The translations under genes and the position numbers were made by a program. Under the pieces are notes generated by a model. It searched no databases. It was not told the origin of the DNA and saw nothing but the letters and a program-made list of their open reading frames with translations. Positions 9,434 to 18,690 of a stretch of DNA of 64,000 nt are shown here, piece by piece (position 1 is the stretch's first letter; each line of letters begins with the position of its first letter). The DNA comes from Hypericibacter sp049323455 (lineage in GTDB: Bacteria; Pseudomonadota; Alphaproteobacteria; Dongiales; Dongiaceae): positions 1 to 64,000 of the forward strand of contig JBMONF010000046.1 of assembly GCA_049323455.1 (NCBI GenBank), written 5' to 3'.

Positions 9434-10084
9434 ATGGATTACGCAGCCGCCAGGCGGCGCATGGTCGAGAGCCAGCTATGCACGAACAAGGTGGTCGACG
9501 CGGCTATTCTCGCCGCCATGGGCGAGGTGCCGCGCGAGCTGTTCGTGCCCCGCGCTCTCAAGGGGGTCGCCTACCTCGACGACGATCTGCAGATCGCGCC
9601 GGGCCGCTACCTGATGGAACCGATGGTGTTCGGACGCTTGCTGCAGCTGGCCGAGATCAAGCCGACCGATTTGGTTCTGGTGATCGGCTGCGCCAATGGC
9701 TATTCGGCCGCGGTGACGGGACGCATCGCCAACGGCGTCGTCGCGCTCGAGAGCGATCCGGCGCTGGCGCAGAAGGCGCAGGAGCTGCTGGTCGAGCTCG
9801 AAGCCACCAATGTGAGCCTCGTGCGCGGCCCGCTCGAACTAGGCCATCCCGCGCAGGCGCCTTACGACGTGATCCTGTTCGACGGCGCCGTCGCGCGGAT
9901 ACCGGAAACCATCTCGCGTCAGCTGGCGATCGGCGGCCGCCTGGTGGCGGTTGTCGAAACCGAAGGGGTGGGCCGGGCGATGCTGGTCACGCGCACCGAG
10001 GCGGGGTTGTCCCATCGCGTGGCGTTCGATGCCGCCGTGCCGCTGCTGCCGGGTTTCGCCCGCGCTCCCAGCTTCGTATTCTAA
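9434..10084 (+). CDS. Protein-L-isoaspartate O-methyltransferase-like protein
   Basis: SAM-dependent methyltransferase fold of the PIMT family: MVESQLCTNKVVDAAILAAM and VPRELFVPRALKGVAYLDDD at the N-terminus, then a degenerate SAM-binding loop VLVIGCANGYSAA (family norm is close to EIGTGSGYQ, as in the second paralogue at 35893). This subfamily is regularly found beside tolC, popZ and valS in alphaproteobacteria; whether it repairs isoaspartate is doubtful given the altered loop. The ATG at 9434 follows GAGAGGAATCC. The long upstream extension of the open frame lacks family similarity. 216 aa. Confidence 0.82.
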   Translation: MDYAAARRRMVESQLCTNKVVDAAILAAMGEVPRELFVPRALKGVAYLDDDLQIAPGRYLMEPMVFGRLLQLAEIKPTDLVLVIGCANGYSAAVTGRIANGVVALESDPALAQKAQELLVELEATNVSLVRGPLELGHPAQAPYDVILFDGAVARIPETISRQLAIGGRLVAVVETEGVGRAMLVTRTEAGLSHRVAFDAAVPLLPGFARAPSFVF

Positions 10085-10206
10085 CGCGAGCAAAGGCCGG
10101 TCTTTCCTGCGCGGCTCCAAGGGCGTGGGACGCTAGCGGTTCGGCCGAGACCGGCCATCGAGCAAGGGCAGGGAACGGGGTGGCTCTGGCCAATATGCGT
10201 TGCCTC

Positions 10207-10234
10207 TTGCCAGGGCGAGGGCACGCTTTATGGT
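10207..10234 (+). promoter_or_regulatory. Possible promoter before popZ
   Basis: TTGCCA (10207-10212), 16 bp, TATGGT (10229-10234), followed by an AT-rich patch AAATTAAGAC in otherwise GC-rich DNA, 66 bp upstream of the popZ ATG. Motif match only. Confidence 0.35.
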
Positions 10235-10299
10235 AAATTAAGACTTACGGGCCAACTTGCGGGTTTCGCGGCGAAAAACCGCGGGTGGGGAGCCAGGCC

Positions 10300-11016
10300 A
10301 TGAATCAGGCGCGCGGCGCTCAGGAACCGACCATGGAGGAGATTCTCTCCTCCATCCGCCGCATCATCTCCGAGGACGGCAGGAAGGGCGGCGACGGTAT
10401 TCCGGAGCCGGCGGGGGAAGCGCCGGCCGAGGATGTGCTGGAGTTGACGGAGGTCGTTCCGGACGAGGCCGCCCCCGGCGGTGGAGAGCCCTTGGAACTG
10501 GTCGAGGAGACGGCAGAGCCGGCGCTCGCCGAACCGGCGGCGGAACCCCAAGCCGCGCCTGTCGAGATGGCCGTCACCCTATCCGAGCCAGCCGCCACGG
10601 CCCGCATGGTGGCGCAAGAGCCGGAACCCGAGCCCGAGCCGGAATTGCCCGAGGAACCCCAGCCCGACGCCGAACCCCGGCCTGAACCGGAGCCCGAACA
10701 TGTACCGGAGCCGCCGCCGATCATGGCGGCCGCGGCCCGCGCGGCGGCGCCGGCCGCCGTCACCGCCGGCAGCCGGCTGATGTCGGAAGCCACTCAGATC
10801 GCCTCGGCCGCAGCCCTGTCGGTCCTGGCCCAGGTGGTCCGCTCCGACCGCGGCTTCACCGAGGAGGGCCGCATCCTCGTCGAACGGATCCTGCGCGAGC
10901 GGCTCGAAGAGTTGCTCCGGGAATGGATCGACGCCAATCTACCGGAGCTGGTCGAGCGCCTGGTGCGCGAGGAGATCGCGCGTCTCGTCGAACGGGCGCT
11001 CGGGCGCCCCGTATGA
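10300..11016 (+). CDS. popZ: PopZ-type polar organizing protein (DUF2497)
   Basis: Small acidic, proline-rich scaffold expected to self-assemble at the cell pole and tether the chromosome origin via ParB. Visible architecture matches PopZ: a conserved N-terminal helix EPTMEEILSSIRRIISED (~10-27), a long low-complexity linker dominated by E, P and A (~35-150) and C-terminal helices, including GRILVERILRERLEELLREW followed by ANLPELVERLVREEIARLVE. I use the ATG at 10300 instead of a GTG 15 bp upstream because the family starts just before the EPTMEEIL helix. It lies upstream of valS, the common alphaproteobacterial arrangement. 238 aa. Confidence 0.88.
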   Translation: MNQARGAQEPTMEEILSSIRRIISEDGRKGGDGIPEPAGEAPAEDVLELTEVVPDEAAPGGGEPLELVEETAEPALAEPAAEPQAAPVEMAVTLSEPAATARMVAQEPEPEPEPELPEEPQPDAEPRPEPEPEHVPEPPPIMAAAARAAAPAAVTAGSRLMSEATQIASAAALSVLAQVVRSDRGFTEEGRILVERILRERLEELLREWIDANLPELVERLVREEIARLVERALGRPV

Positions 11017-11174
11017 CCCGCCGGCCGGTCTGACCGACCGCTCTCTTGCGTCCCAGCAAATCCAGGCGGCGCCTCCTGCGGTGAAGCGGGGGGTTGCGCT
11101 GGCGCGCCGGCGGGGCTAATCCCCTCCGTCCGCCACCCGCGAAAGCCACCGAACGCCAAGGAAAGCGCCCAGCG

Positions 11175-13820
11175 ATGCTCGACAAGACCTTCCGGCCCGC
11201 CGAGGTCGAGGCCCGGCACTATGCCGCCTGGGAGGCCGAAGGCGCCTTCGCCGCCGACACGCAGTCGAACGCGAAGCCCTACACCATCATGATGCCCCCG
11301 CCGAACGTGACCGGCAGCCTGCATATGGGCCACGCGCTGACCTTCACGCTGCAAGACCTGTTGATCCGCTATCACCGCATGAAGGGCGAGGACGCGCTGT
11401 GGCAGCCGGGGACCGACCATGCCGGCATCGCCACGCAGATGGTGGTCGAGCGCCAGCTCGAGGCTCAAGGGCTCCATCGCCGCGACCTCGGCCGCGAAGC
11501 CTTCCTCGAGAAGGTCTGGGAGTGGAAGGCGCAGTCCGGCGGCACCATCACCAAGCAGCTCCGCCGCCTCGGCGCCTCGCCCGACTGGGCCAAAGAACGC
11601 TTCACCATGGACGAGGGCCTGAGCCGCGCCGTGCGCAAGGTCTTCGTCGAGCTTTACCGCCAGGGCCTCATCTATCGCGACAAGCGCCTGGTCAACTGGG
11701 ACCCCAAGCTGCACACCGCGATCTCGGACCTGGAGGTCGAGCAGCGCGAGGTCAAGGGCCACCTCTGGCACCTCAAATATCCGATCGAGGGCGAGGAGGG
11801 GCGCTTCATCGTGGTCGCCACCACGCGGCCCGAGACCATGCTGGGCGACAGCGGCGTGGCCGTGCATCCGGACGATCCGCGCTACAAGGATCTGATCGGG
11901 CGCAACGCCATCCTGCCGCTGGTCGGACGGAAGCTGCCGATCGTGGCCGACGAGTATGCCGACCCGGAAACAGGCAGCGGTGCGGTCAAGATCACGCCGG
12001 CGCACGACTTCAACGATTTCGAGGTCGGCCGCCGGCACAAGCTCGAGCGCATCAACATCTTCGACGCGGATGCGCGCCTCAACGAGAACGCGCCCGCGGA
12101 CTATCGCGGCATCGACCGCTACGAGGCGAGGAAGCGCATCGTGGCCGATCTCGAGCAGCTGGGATTCCTCGAGCGCATCGAGGATCGCGTCATGACCATT
12201 CCCTATGGCGACCGCTCGGGCGTGGTGATCGAGCCCTGGCTCACCGACCAGTGGTATGTCGATGCGGCGACCCTGGCGAAGCCCGCCATCGAGGCGGTCG
12301 AGCAGGGACGGACGCGCTTCGTGCCGGAGCAGTGGACCAAGACCTATTTCGAATGGATGCGCAACATCCAGCCCTGGTGCGTGTCGCGCCAGATCTGGTG
12401 GGGCCATCAGATTCCGGCCTGGTACGGCCCGGACGGCCAGGTATTCGTGGCCGAAGACGAGGCCGAGGCCAAGGCCGCCGCCCAGAAGCATTATGGCCGC
12501 GAGGTGGCGCTCAAGCGCGACGAGGACGTGCTCGACACCTGGTTCTCCTCGGCGCTGTGGCCATTTTCGACCCTGGGCTGGCCCGATCGGACGCCCGAGC
12601 TCGCCCGCTATTACCCGACCGACGTGCTGGTGACGGGCTTCGACATCATCTTCTTCTGGGTCGCCCGGATGATGATGATGGGCATCCACTTCATGGGCGA
12701 CGTGCCTTTCCGCACCGTCTACATCCACGCGCTCGTGCGCGACCAGTACGGCCAGAAGATGTCGAAGTCGAAGGGCAACATCATCGACCCGCTGGAGCTG
12801 ATCGACAAATTCGGCTGCGACGCGCTGCGCTTCACCCTGGCGGCGCTGGCCGTGCCCGGTCGCGACGTCAAGATGTCGGAGGCGCGCGTCGAGGGTTATC
12901 GCAACTTCGCGACCAAGCTGTGGAACGCGACGCGCTTCTGCCTGATGAACGGCGCCAGGCTCGATCCGGCTTTCGCGCCCACGGCGGCGAAGCAGAAGAT
13001 CAATCGCTGGATCCTGGGCCGGCTCGCCATCGCCAAGGCGGCGTTCGAGGAAGCGGTGGCCGGCTATCGCTTCAACGATGCTGCCAACAGCCTCTATCAC
13101 TTCACCTGGCACGAGTTCTGCGACTGGTATCTGGAGTTTGCCAAGCCCGTGCTGGCCGGCGGCGACGCGGCGGCGGCCGCCGAGACGCGCGCCGCGACGG
13201 CCTGGGTGCTGGGGCAGATCTGCCACCTGCTGCATCCGTTGATGCCCTTCGTGACCGAGGAGCTATGGACCCAGCTCGGCGGCGAGGGCGCGCTGATCCG
13301 CGCACAATGGCCCGAATATCCAGCCGATCTCGGCGATCCCGAGGCGATGGCAGAGCTCGATTGGACGGTGCGCCTCATCTCCGAGATTCGCGGTGTGCGG
13401 GCCGAGATGAACCTGCCGCCGGCGGCTCGGCCGGCGATGAAGGTCCAAGGCGCCGGACCGACCACGCAGGCGCGCCTTGCCGCCTATGGCGATCTCATCA
13501 AGCGCCTGGCGCGCGTCGAGCGCATCGATGCGATCGACGGCACGCCGCCCAAGGGCGCGGTGCAGATCGTGCTGGACGAGGCCACCTTCGTGCTGCCGGT
13601 GGCCGATCTGATCGATGTCGGCAAGGAGAAGACCCGGCTGACCAAGGAGCTGGGCAAGGCCGAAGGCGAGATCGCGAAGCTCGAGAAGAAGCTCGGCAAT
13701 GCCGACTTCGTCGCCAAGGCGCCGGCCGAGGTGATCGAGGAGCAGCGCGAGCGGCTGGCCGAGGCGCAACAGGCGCAGCGCCAACTCAAGCACGCGCTGC
13801 AGCGGCTCGCGGGGCTTTGA
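11175..13820 (+). CDS. valS: Valyl-tRNA synthetase
   Basis: Class Ia aminoacyl-tRNA synthetase charging tRNA-Val. Motifs: PPPNVTGSLHMGHAL (HIGH box HMGH at ~50-53), the Rossmann fold interrupted by an editing (CP1) domain with TTRPETMLGDSGVAVHPDD, QKMSKSKGN (KMSKS at ~528), anticodon-binding domain, and a C-terminal coiled coil (KTRLTKELGKAEGEIAKLEK). 881 aa is the normal length. The ATG at 11175 gives the family N-terminus MLDKTFRPAEVEARHYAAWE and has AAGGAAAG upstream; the frame is open further upstream without homology. Confidence 0.97.
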   Translation: MLDKTFRPAEVEARHYAAWEAEGAFAADTQSNAKPYTIMMPPPNVTGSLHMGHALTFTLQDLLIRYHRMKGEDALWQPGTDHAGIATQMVVERQLEAQGLHRRDLGREAFLEKVWEWKAQSGGTITKQLRRLGASPDWAKERFTMDEGLSRAVRKVFVELYRQGLIYRDKRLVNWDPKLHTAISDLEVEQREVKGHLWHLKYPIEGEEGRFIVVATTRPETMLGDSGVAVHPDDPRYKDLIGRNAILPLVGRKLPIVADEYADPETGSGAVKITPAHDFNDFEVGRRHKLERINIFDADARLNENAPADYRGIDRYEARKRIVADLEQLGFLERIEDRVMTIPYGDRSGVVIEPWLTDQWYVDAATLAKPAIEAVEQGRTRFVPEQWTKTYFEWMRNIQPWCVSRQIWWGHQIPAWYGPDGQVFVAEDEAEAKAAAQKHYGREVALKRDEDVLDTWFSSALWPFSTLGWPDRTPELARYYPTDVLVTGFDIIFFWVARMMMMGIHFMGDVPFRTVYIHALVRDQYGQKMSKSKGNIIDPLELIDKFGCDALRFTLAALAVPGRDVKMSEARVEGYRNFATKLWNATRFCLMNGARLDPAFAPTAAKQKINRWILGRLAIAKAAFEEAVAGYRFNDAANSLYHFTWHEFCDWYLEFAKPVLAGGDAAAAAETRAATAWVLGQICHLLHPLMPFVTEELWTQLGGEGALIRAQWPEYPADLGDPEAMAELDWTVRLISEIRGVRAEMNLPPAARPAMKVQGAGPTTQARLAAYGDLIKRLARVERIDAIDGTPPKGAVQIVLDEATFVLPVADLIDVGKEKTRLTKELGKAEGEIAKLEKKLGNADFVAKAPAEVIEEQRERLAEAQQAQRQLKHALQRLAGL

Positions 13821-13840
13821 GCACGGTCGTTTCGGCTTCC

Positions 13841-13984
13841 TTGCTCGTCGCTCCCGCGCAGGTGGGGGCCTGAACACGGAAAGTCGAGGAAATGGTGAGA
13901 AGCGCCGGTGTTCCTGGATGCCCGCCGGAGTTTGTCCTCGGGCCGGCCTACGGCCGGAGCCGGGGGAGGGCACGACGAGGAAAG
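13841..13984. repeat. Intergenic palindromic repeat, family 1 (copy 1)
   Basis: Between the convergent valS and PLP-enzyme genes. It begins CTCGTCGCTCCCGCGCAGG and ends near GAGGGCACGACGAG. The ends mirror those of the element at 18586 in reverse orientation (CGTCATGCCCGCG ... GCGGGGGCGACAACGAG), with a different centre containing a CCGGCC-TAC-GGCCGG dyad. Repeats of this kind are scattered in alphaproteobacterial genomes. It may also terminate both convergent transcripts. Confidence 0.6.
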
Positions 13985-13994
13985 CGATCGCGTC

Positions 13995-15236
13995 TCACCC
14001 TTTCGCGATCACACGCTCCAGCACGCCGAGCGCCCGGTCGATCTCGTCGGCCGTGTTGTAATGCGCAAGCCCGATGCGCACCACGCCGTCCTGCGGCATG
14101 AGCCCCAGCGCCTCGATGCAGCGCCGCGCATAGAAATCGCCATAGCCGATCGCGATCTTTTCGGCATTGAGCGCCTCGGCCACGCGGCGCGAGCTCATGC
14201 CTTCGACCGCGAAGGAGATGGTCGGTGCGCGATCGCCGGCGGCACGGGTCCGGCCGACGACGCGCACCTTGCGCTGGTCGCGCAGGAAATCGAGCGTGCG
14301 GTTCGCGAGGTTTTCCTCGTGCGCCGCGATCAACTCGAACACGCGCCGCACGCGGCTCGCGAAGCTGTTCTCCGGCACCTTGAAATGGCGCGCATAGAGC
14401 GCGTCGAGATAGTCCGCGAGCCCGACCAGACCGGCCGTGAATTCGTGGTTCACGCCGCCCGGCAGCAGCTTCAGCGGAATCTCCGTCTCGCCGATGAAGA
14501 AATGGTTCTGGCCGCGCGCCTTCAAGAGATGCTCGCGCTTGCCGTAGAGCAGACCCTGATGGGGGCCGAACACCTTGTAGAGGCTGAAGGCGTAGAAATC
14601 GACGTCGAGCGCCTTGACATCGATGGCGCGGTGCGGGGCGCAGGCCACGCCATCCACCATGACGAGCGCGCCGGCCTCGTGCACGTGCCGCGCGATGCGG
14701 CCCGCGTCGTGGATCGTGCCGACGATGTTGGAGCAATGGGTGAAGCAGACCAGCTTCGTGCGCGGTCCCAACAGCCGGTCGAGCGCCGCTTCGTCGAGCT
14801 CGCCCGTGACGGGATCGATCTGCCATTCGCGGATCACGACGCCGTCTTCGCTCAGCCGCCGCCAGGCGCCGATATTGGCCTCGTGATCCTGATTGGTGAC
14901 GATCACCTCGTCGCCCGGCCGGAACCAGTGCCGGATCGCCTGCATCAGCAGATAGATGTTGAGCGTGGTGGAAGGGCCGATCGACACCTCCTCGGGCTCG
15001 GCATTGATCATCTCGGCCATGAGCCGCCGCCCGGATGCGATCCGCCCCGCGGCATCCGCGGAGGGTCCGAAGTCCCAGGACGGCTGGATCTGCACCTCGC
15101 GCATATAGGCAGTGACCCGATCGATCACGCTCTGCGGCACATAGGAGCCGCCGCCGTTCTCGAGCATGGTCCAGCCGTTGGCGAGCGGCGGGAACTGGCG
15201 GCGGACGAAGTCGAGATCGAGGGCGGGCAGGCTCAT
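13995..15236 (-). CDS. PLP-dependent cysteine desulfurase-like aminotransferase (class V, VC1184 type)
   Basis: Fold-type I PLP enzyme of the class V aminotransferase/cysteine desulfurase superfamily. Seen: TMLENGGGSYVPQSVIDR near the N-terminus, NQDHEANIGAW (~116-125), VDGVACAPHRAIDVKALDVD with the cofactor aspartate at ~195, and the Schiff-base lysine in YAFSLYKVFGPHQG at ~221. The FGPHQG after the lysine is typical of the VC1184-like family, whose substrate is not established; no clear desulfurase active-site cysteine loop is visible. The start at 15236 gives MSLPALDLDFVRRQFPPLAN; the upstream open frame is antisense noise. Monocistronic. 413 aa. Confidence 0.85.
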   Translation of the reverse strand: MSLPALDLDFVRRQFPPLANGWTMLENGGGSYVPQSVIDRVTAYMREVQIQPSWDFGPSADAAGRIASGRRLMAEMINAEPEEVSIGPSTTLNIYLLMQAIRHWFRPGDEVIVTNQDHEANIGAWRRLSEDGVVIREWQIDPVTGELDEAALDRLLGPRTKLVCFTHCSNIVGTIHDAGRIARHVHEAGALVMVDGVACAPHRAIDVKALDVDFYAFSLYKVFGPHQGLLYGKREHLLKARGQNHFFIGETEIPLKLLPGGVNHEFTAGLVGLADYLDALYARHFKVPENSFASRVRRVFELIAAHEENLANRTLDFLRDQRKVRVVGRTRAAGDRAPTISFAVEGMSSRRVAEALNAEKIAIGYGDFYARRCIEALGLMPQDGVVRIGLAHYNTADEIDRALGVLERVIAKG

Positions 15237-15339
15237 GGGATCGGGCCTCGGGTTCGCGGGACTGGGGTGCGAGGCTATAGAGGCCGTTCCGGGCGGGTCA
15301 AGGCGCCGGGCCGGCTTTACGGCGCCCGAACGGCGCGGG

Positions 15340-15999
15340 ATGATGTCTTTCATGCGCGGGCTTGCGGGCCTATCGCTGCTGTTCTCGGTCTTGGCGTCGG
15401 TTCCGGACGCCGGCGCGGGGCCCTTCACGCGCGAGGGGCTGACCTTCAGCGACGAGCTCGGCGGCTTTCGCCTGATGCAAGTCAGCGGCACGGGCAGCCT
15501 CGAGGATCCCTTCGTCGTGGTGGAGGAGATCGACGGGCAGGGCCCGGCGATCCTGCTCATCACCGGCCTCACTGCCGATTTCGGCAATCGAGCCGGCACG
15601 CAGCATTTGACCGGCTTCGCCATGGTCAAGGTCACGGTCAACGCCGGTCGCAACCCGTGGCGCGAGTTCCGCATGGAGCTGCGCGAAACCGAGCTTCATG
15701 CCAGTCCCTATGGCGACGGGCTCTCCTTCGCGCAGGCCGCCGTCGGCCGGCCCGTGGCGTCGGATGTCTTCCGGACGGTGCGGGCGATCGACGAGCCCTT
15801 CGACAGCTTGGCCTTCGATGACGGCATGGTCGAGCCCGGCGGCTCGGCCGAGTTCCGGTTCCTCGTCACCGACGAGAGCCCGGTGCCGCGTATCCTGCTG
15901 GTGCAGGAGGTCGCGCCGCCCTTGGCCGAGCACCGGCGGCCGGCGGCTTCCGACCGGCGCCCGCTGATCTTGGCGCTGCGGCCCGGCGCGGCGCCCTGA
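15340..15999 (+). CDS. Exported hypothetical protein
   Basis: Not recognised. The ATG at 15340 (or 15343, 15352) gives a short signal peptide MRGLAGLSLLFSVLASVPD with AGAG as a plausible cleavage site, so the ~200-residue mature protein is probably periplasmic. The mature part looks like a small beta-rich domain (REGLTFSDELGGFRLMQVSG; SLEDPFVVVEEIDGQGPAIL) ending in a low-complexity R/P/A tail. Codon pattern and a signal peptide support a real gene. It is divergent from the PLP-enzyme gene (103 bp gap) and upstream of ilvD. Confidence 0.7.
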   Translation: MMSFMRGLAGLSLLFSVLASVPDAGAGPFTREGLTFSDELGGFRLMQVSGTGSLEDPFVVVEEIDGQGPAILLITGLTADFGNRAGTQHLTGFAMVKVTVNAGRNPWREFRMELRETELHASPYGDGLSFAQAAVGRPVASDVFRTVRAIDEPFDSLAFDDGMVEPGGSAEFRFLVTDESPVPRILLVQEVAPPLAEHRRPAASDRRPLILALRPGAAP

Positions 16000-16111
16000 C
16001 GCGCGCGCCGGCCGGGATTGCGCGGATTAGGGGCTGGCAGGGACCTGTGCCGGCCGGTATCTTGGCGGCCCAATCCTTGAGAGAGCAACAACCCAAGATC
16101 GAAGGCCTGCG

Positions 16112-17833
16112 ATGACCGGGAAATTCGACAAGAGCCGTCTGCCCAGCCGGCATGTCTCCGTCGGCGTGCAGAGCGCGCCGCACCGTTCCTACTACTACGC
16201 CATGGGCATGACCGAGGCGGAGATCGGCCAGCCCTTTGTCGGCGTGGCCACCACCTGGAACGAGGCGGCACCCTGCAACATCGCGCTCATGCGCCAGGCC
16301 CAGGCGGTGAAGAAGGGCGTCAAGGCCGCCGGCGGCACGCCGCGCGAGTTCACCACCATTACCGTGACAGACGGCATCGCCATGGGCCATGCCGGCATGA
16401 AATCCTCGCTGGTGAGCCGCGAGGTGATCGCGGATTCGGTCGAGCTCACCATGCGCGGCCATTGCTACGACGCGCTGGTTGGGCTCGCAGGCTGCGACAA
16501 GTCGCTGCCGGGCCTGATGATGGCGATGGTCCGCCTCAACGTGCCTTCGGTCTTCATGTATGGCGGCTCGATCCTGCCCGGCCGCTTCCACGGGCGGGAC
16601 GTGACGGTGCAGGACGTGTTCGAAGCGGTGGGAGCGCATGCCGCCGGCAAGATGAGCAACGAGGACCTCCACGAGCTCGAATGCGTGGCCTGCCCCTCCG
16701 CCGGCTCCTGCGGCGGCCAGTTCACCGCCAACACCATGGCTTGCGTGTCCGAGGCGATCGGTCTCGCGCTCCCGGGCTCGGCCGGCGCGCCGGCGCCCTA
16801 TGATTCGCGCGACGCCTATGCCGAGGCGTCGGGCGAGACGGTGATGGCGCTGATCGAGAAGCAGCTTCGCCCGCGCGACATCGTCACGCGCAAGGCGCTC
16901 GAGAACGCCGCCATGGTGGTCGCGGCCTCGGGCGGTTCGACCAATGCGGGCCTTCACCTGCCGGCGATCGCGCACGAGGCCGGAATCGACTTCGATCTGC
17001 ACGATGTCTGCACCATTTTCCGCAAGACGCCCTACATCGCCGATCTCAAGCCGGCCGGCCGCTATGTCGCCAAGGACATGTTCGAGGTCGGCGGCGTCCC
17101 CGTGCTGATGAAGGCCTTGCTCGATGGCGGCTATCTGCACGGCGACTGCATCACCGTCACGGGCAAGACCATAGCGGAGAACCTCGAGAACATCGAGTTC
17201 CCCCCCGACCAGGACGTGATCCTCCCGACATCGAGGCCACTGTCCCCGACGGGCGGCGTCGTCGGCCTCAAGGGCAATCTGGCGCCGCAGGGCGCCATCG
17301 TGAAGATCGCCGGCATGACGAACCTGCAGTTCACGGGCCCCGCGCGCTGCTTCGATTGCGAGGAGGACGCCTTCAAGGCGGTGCAGGAGCGCCGCTACAA
17401 GGAGGGCGACGTTCTGGTGATCCGCTACGAGGGTCCGCGCGGCGGCCCCGGCATGCGCGAAATGCTGGCCACCACCGCGGCTCTTTACGGCCAGGGCACG
17501 GGCGGCAAGGTGGCGCTCATCACCGACGGCCGCTTCTCCGGCGCCACGCGCGGCTTCTGCATCGGCCATGTCGGGCCCGAAGCGGCGGTGGGCGGGCCGA
17601 TCGGTCTCATCAAGGACGGCGACATCATCCGGATCGACGCCGCCGCTGGCACGATCGATGTCGACCTCTCCGAGGCTGAGCTGGCCGAGCGGCGCAAGGC
17701 CTGGAAGCCGCGCCGGCACGACCATCAGTCGGGTGCGCTCTGGCGTTATGCCCAGACTGTGGGCGACGCCGAGAAGGGCGCCGTCTGCCATCCGGGCGCC
17801 AAGGCCGAGACGCATGTCTATGCCGACATCTAG
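16112..17833 (+). CDS. ilvD: Dihydroxy-acid dehydratase
   Basis: Fe-S dehydratase of valine, leucine and isoleucine biosynthesis, converting 2,3-dihydroxy-acids to 2-oxo acids. Clear IlvD/Edd motifs: GVATTWNEAAPCNIAL (~49), DGIAMGHAGMKSSLVSRE (~89), the cluster ligands in GCDKSLPG (~128) and ACPSAGSCGGQFTANTM (~193-209), and the C-terminal ALITDGRFSGATRGFCIGHV. 573 aa is the short form found in many alphaproteobacteria. The ATG at 16112 agrees with the family N-terminus. The lemA start lies within the last codons, so the two are translationally coupled. Confidence 0.96.
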   Translation: MTGKFDKSRLPSRHVSVGVQSAPHRSYYYAMGMTEAEIGQPFVGVATTWNEAAPCNIALMRQAQAVKKGVKAAGGTPREFTTITVTDGIAMGHAGMKSSLVSREVIADSVELTMRGHCYDALVGLAGCDKSLPGLMMAMVRLNVPSVFMYGGSILPGRFHGRDVTVQDVFEAVGAHAAGKMSNEDLHELECVACPSAGSCGGQFTANTMACVSEAIGLALPGSAGAPAPYDSRDAYAEASGETVMALIEKQLRPRDIVTRKALENAAMVVAASGGSTNAGLHLPAIAHEAGIDFDLHDVCTIFRKTPYIADLKPAGRYVAKDMFEVGGVPVLMKALLDGGYLHGDCITVTGKTIAENLENIEFPPDQDVILPTSRPLSPTGGVVGLKGNLAPQGAIVKIAGMTNLQFTGPARCFDCEEDAFKAVQERRYKEGDVLVIRYEGPRGGPGMREMLATTAALYGQGTGGKVALITDGRFSGATRGFCIGHVGPEAAVGGPIGLIKDGDIIRIDAAAGTIDVDLSEAELAERRKAWKPRRHDHQSGALWRYAQTVGDAEKGAVCHPGAKAETHVYADI

Positions 17834-18524
17834 CGCGGCACCGCTCGGCGCCGTGCACGGCCTCAGCCGCGCGTTGCGCGTGTTGCCGCTACTGACCTTG
17901 CTCCTGCTGACGGCCTGCGGCGTCAATGCCATTCCGACCTACGAGGAGCAGGCCAAGGCCGCCTGGAGCCAGGTGCTGAACCAGTATCAGCGCCGCGCCG
18001 ACCTCGTCCCGAACCTGGTCGAAACGGTCAAGGCCTACGCCGCCCACGAGCGCGAGACACTCGAGGCCATCACGCAGGCGCGCGCCAAGGTGGGGCAGAT
18101 GCAGATCCCGCCCGACATCCTCAACAACCCGGATGCGTTCAAGGCGTTCCAGGAGAACCAGGCGGCCCTGACCAGCGCCCTGTCGCGGCTCCTGGTCGTG
18201 GCCGAGCAATACCCCGATCTCAAGGCGAACCAGAACTTCCTCGCCCTGCAGTCGCAGCTCGAGGGCACCGAGAATCGAATCTCGGTGGCGCGGCGCGACT
18301 ATATCGAGGCGGTGCGGCTCTACAACACCGAGCTCAGGACCATCCCCGGGCGCTGGTGGAAGGCGTTGCTCTATCCCGATGCCCAGCCGATGGAGAACTT
18401 CGCCGTCGCCGAGGATGTCATGCAGGCGCCCAAGGTCGACTTCGGCACCGGTGCTGCGGGCACGGGCGGGACCGGCGCCGGCGGCTCGGGGACGGGCGGC
18501 TCGGGGACGGGCTCCGGCGGCTGA
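17820..18524 (+). CDS. lemA: LemA family lipoprotein
   Basis: LemA domain protein of unclear function, usually next to TPM-domain genes, as here. A lipoprotein signal is visible: hydrophobic VLPLLTLLLLTAC with the lipobox cysteine at ~33 of this start. The LemA core follows: WSQVLNQYQRRADLVPNLVE, VKAYAAHERETLEAITQARA, ALSRLLVVAEQYPDLKANQN, LQSQLEGTENRISVARRDY, ending with a Gly/Thr/Ser-rich tail. The start overlaps ilvD by 14 bp; an ATG at 17814 is equally possible. 234 aa. Confidence 0.88.
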   Translation: MPTSSAAPLGAVHGLSRALRVLPLLTLLLLTACGVNAIPTYEEQAKAAWSQVLNQYQRRADLVPNLVETVKAYAAHERETLEAITQARAKVGQMQIPPDILNNPDAFKAFQENQAALTSALSRLLVVAEQYPDLKANQNFLALQSQLEGTENRISVARRDYIEAVRLYNTELRTIPGRWWKALLYPDAQPMENFAVAEDVMQAPKVDFGTGAAGTGGTGAGGSGTGGSGTGSGG

Positions 18525-18585
18525 TGCGTGTGGCGGCGCTCATGCGAACTCCGCTCTCGTTGCGACGCCATATCGAGCCTTTCTT

Positions 18586-18690
18586 TCGTCATGCCCGCGA
18601 AGGCGGGCATCCATGCACACGGACCGCGACGGCGAGAACTCGATGGTGACGTGGGTGTTCATGGGCCCCCGCCTGCGCGGGGGCGACAAC
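18586..18690. repeat. Intergenic palindromic repeat, family 1 (copy 2)
   Basis: Begins TTCGTCATGCCCGCGAAGG and ends GCGGGGGCGACAACGAG. It contains two perfect 8-bp stems: ATGCCCGC/GCGGGCAT (18591-18598, 18603-18610) and GCCCCCGC/GCGGGGGC (18665-18672, 18677-18684). This is a repeat type widely scattered in alphaproteobacterial intergenic DNA; in reading frames it gives strings like PRLRGGD. Here it overlaps the plausible start codons of the following TPM gene. Confidence 0.75.

Noticed and set aside
10794..13235. 813-codon minus-strand open frame antisense to valS
   Set aside because: Shadow of valS; no recognisable domain or ribosome-binding site.
16000..16111. Attenuator or riboswitch before ilvD
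   Set aside because: The 112-bp gap has no leader peptide rich in branched-chain codons and no recognisable aptamer.
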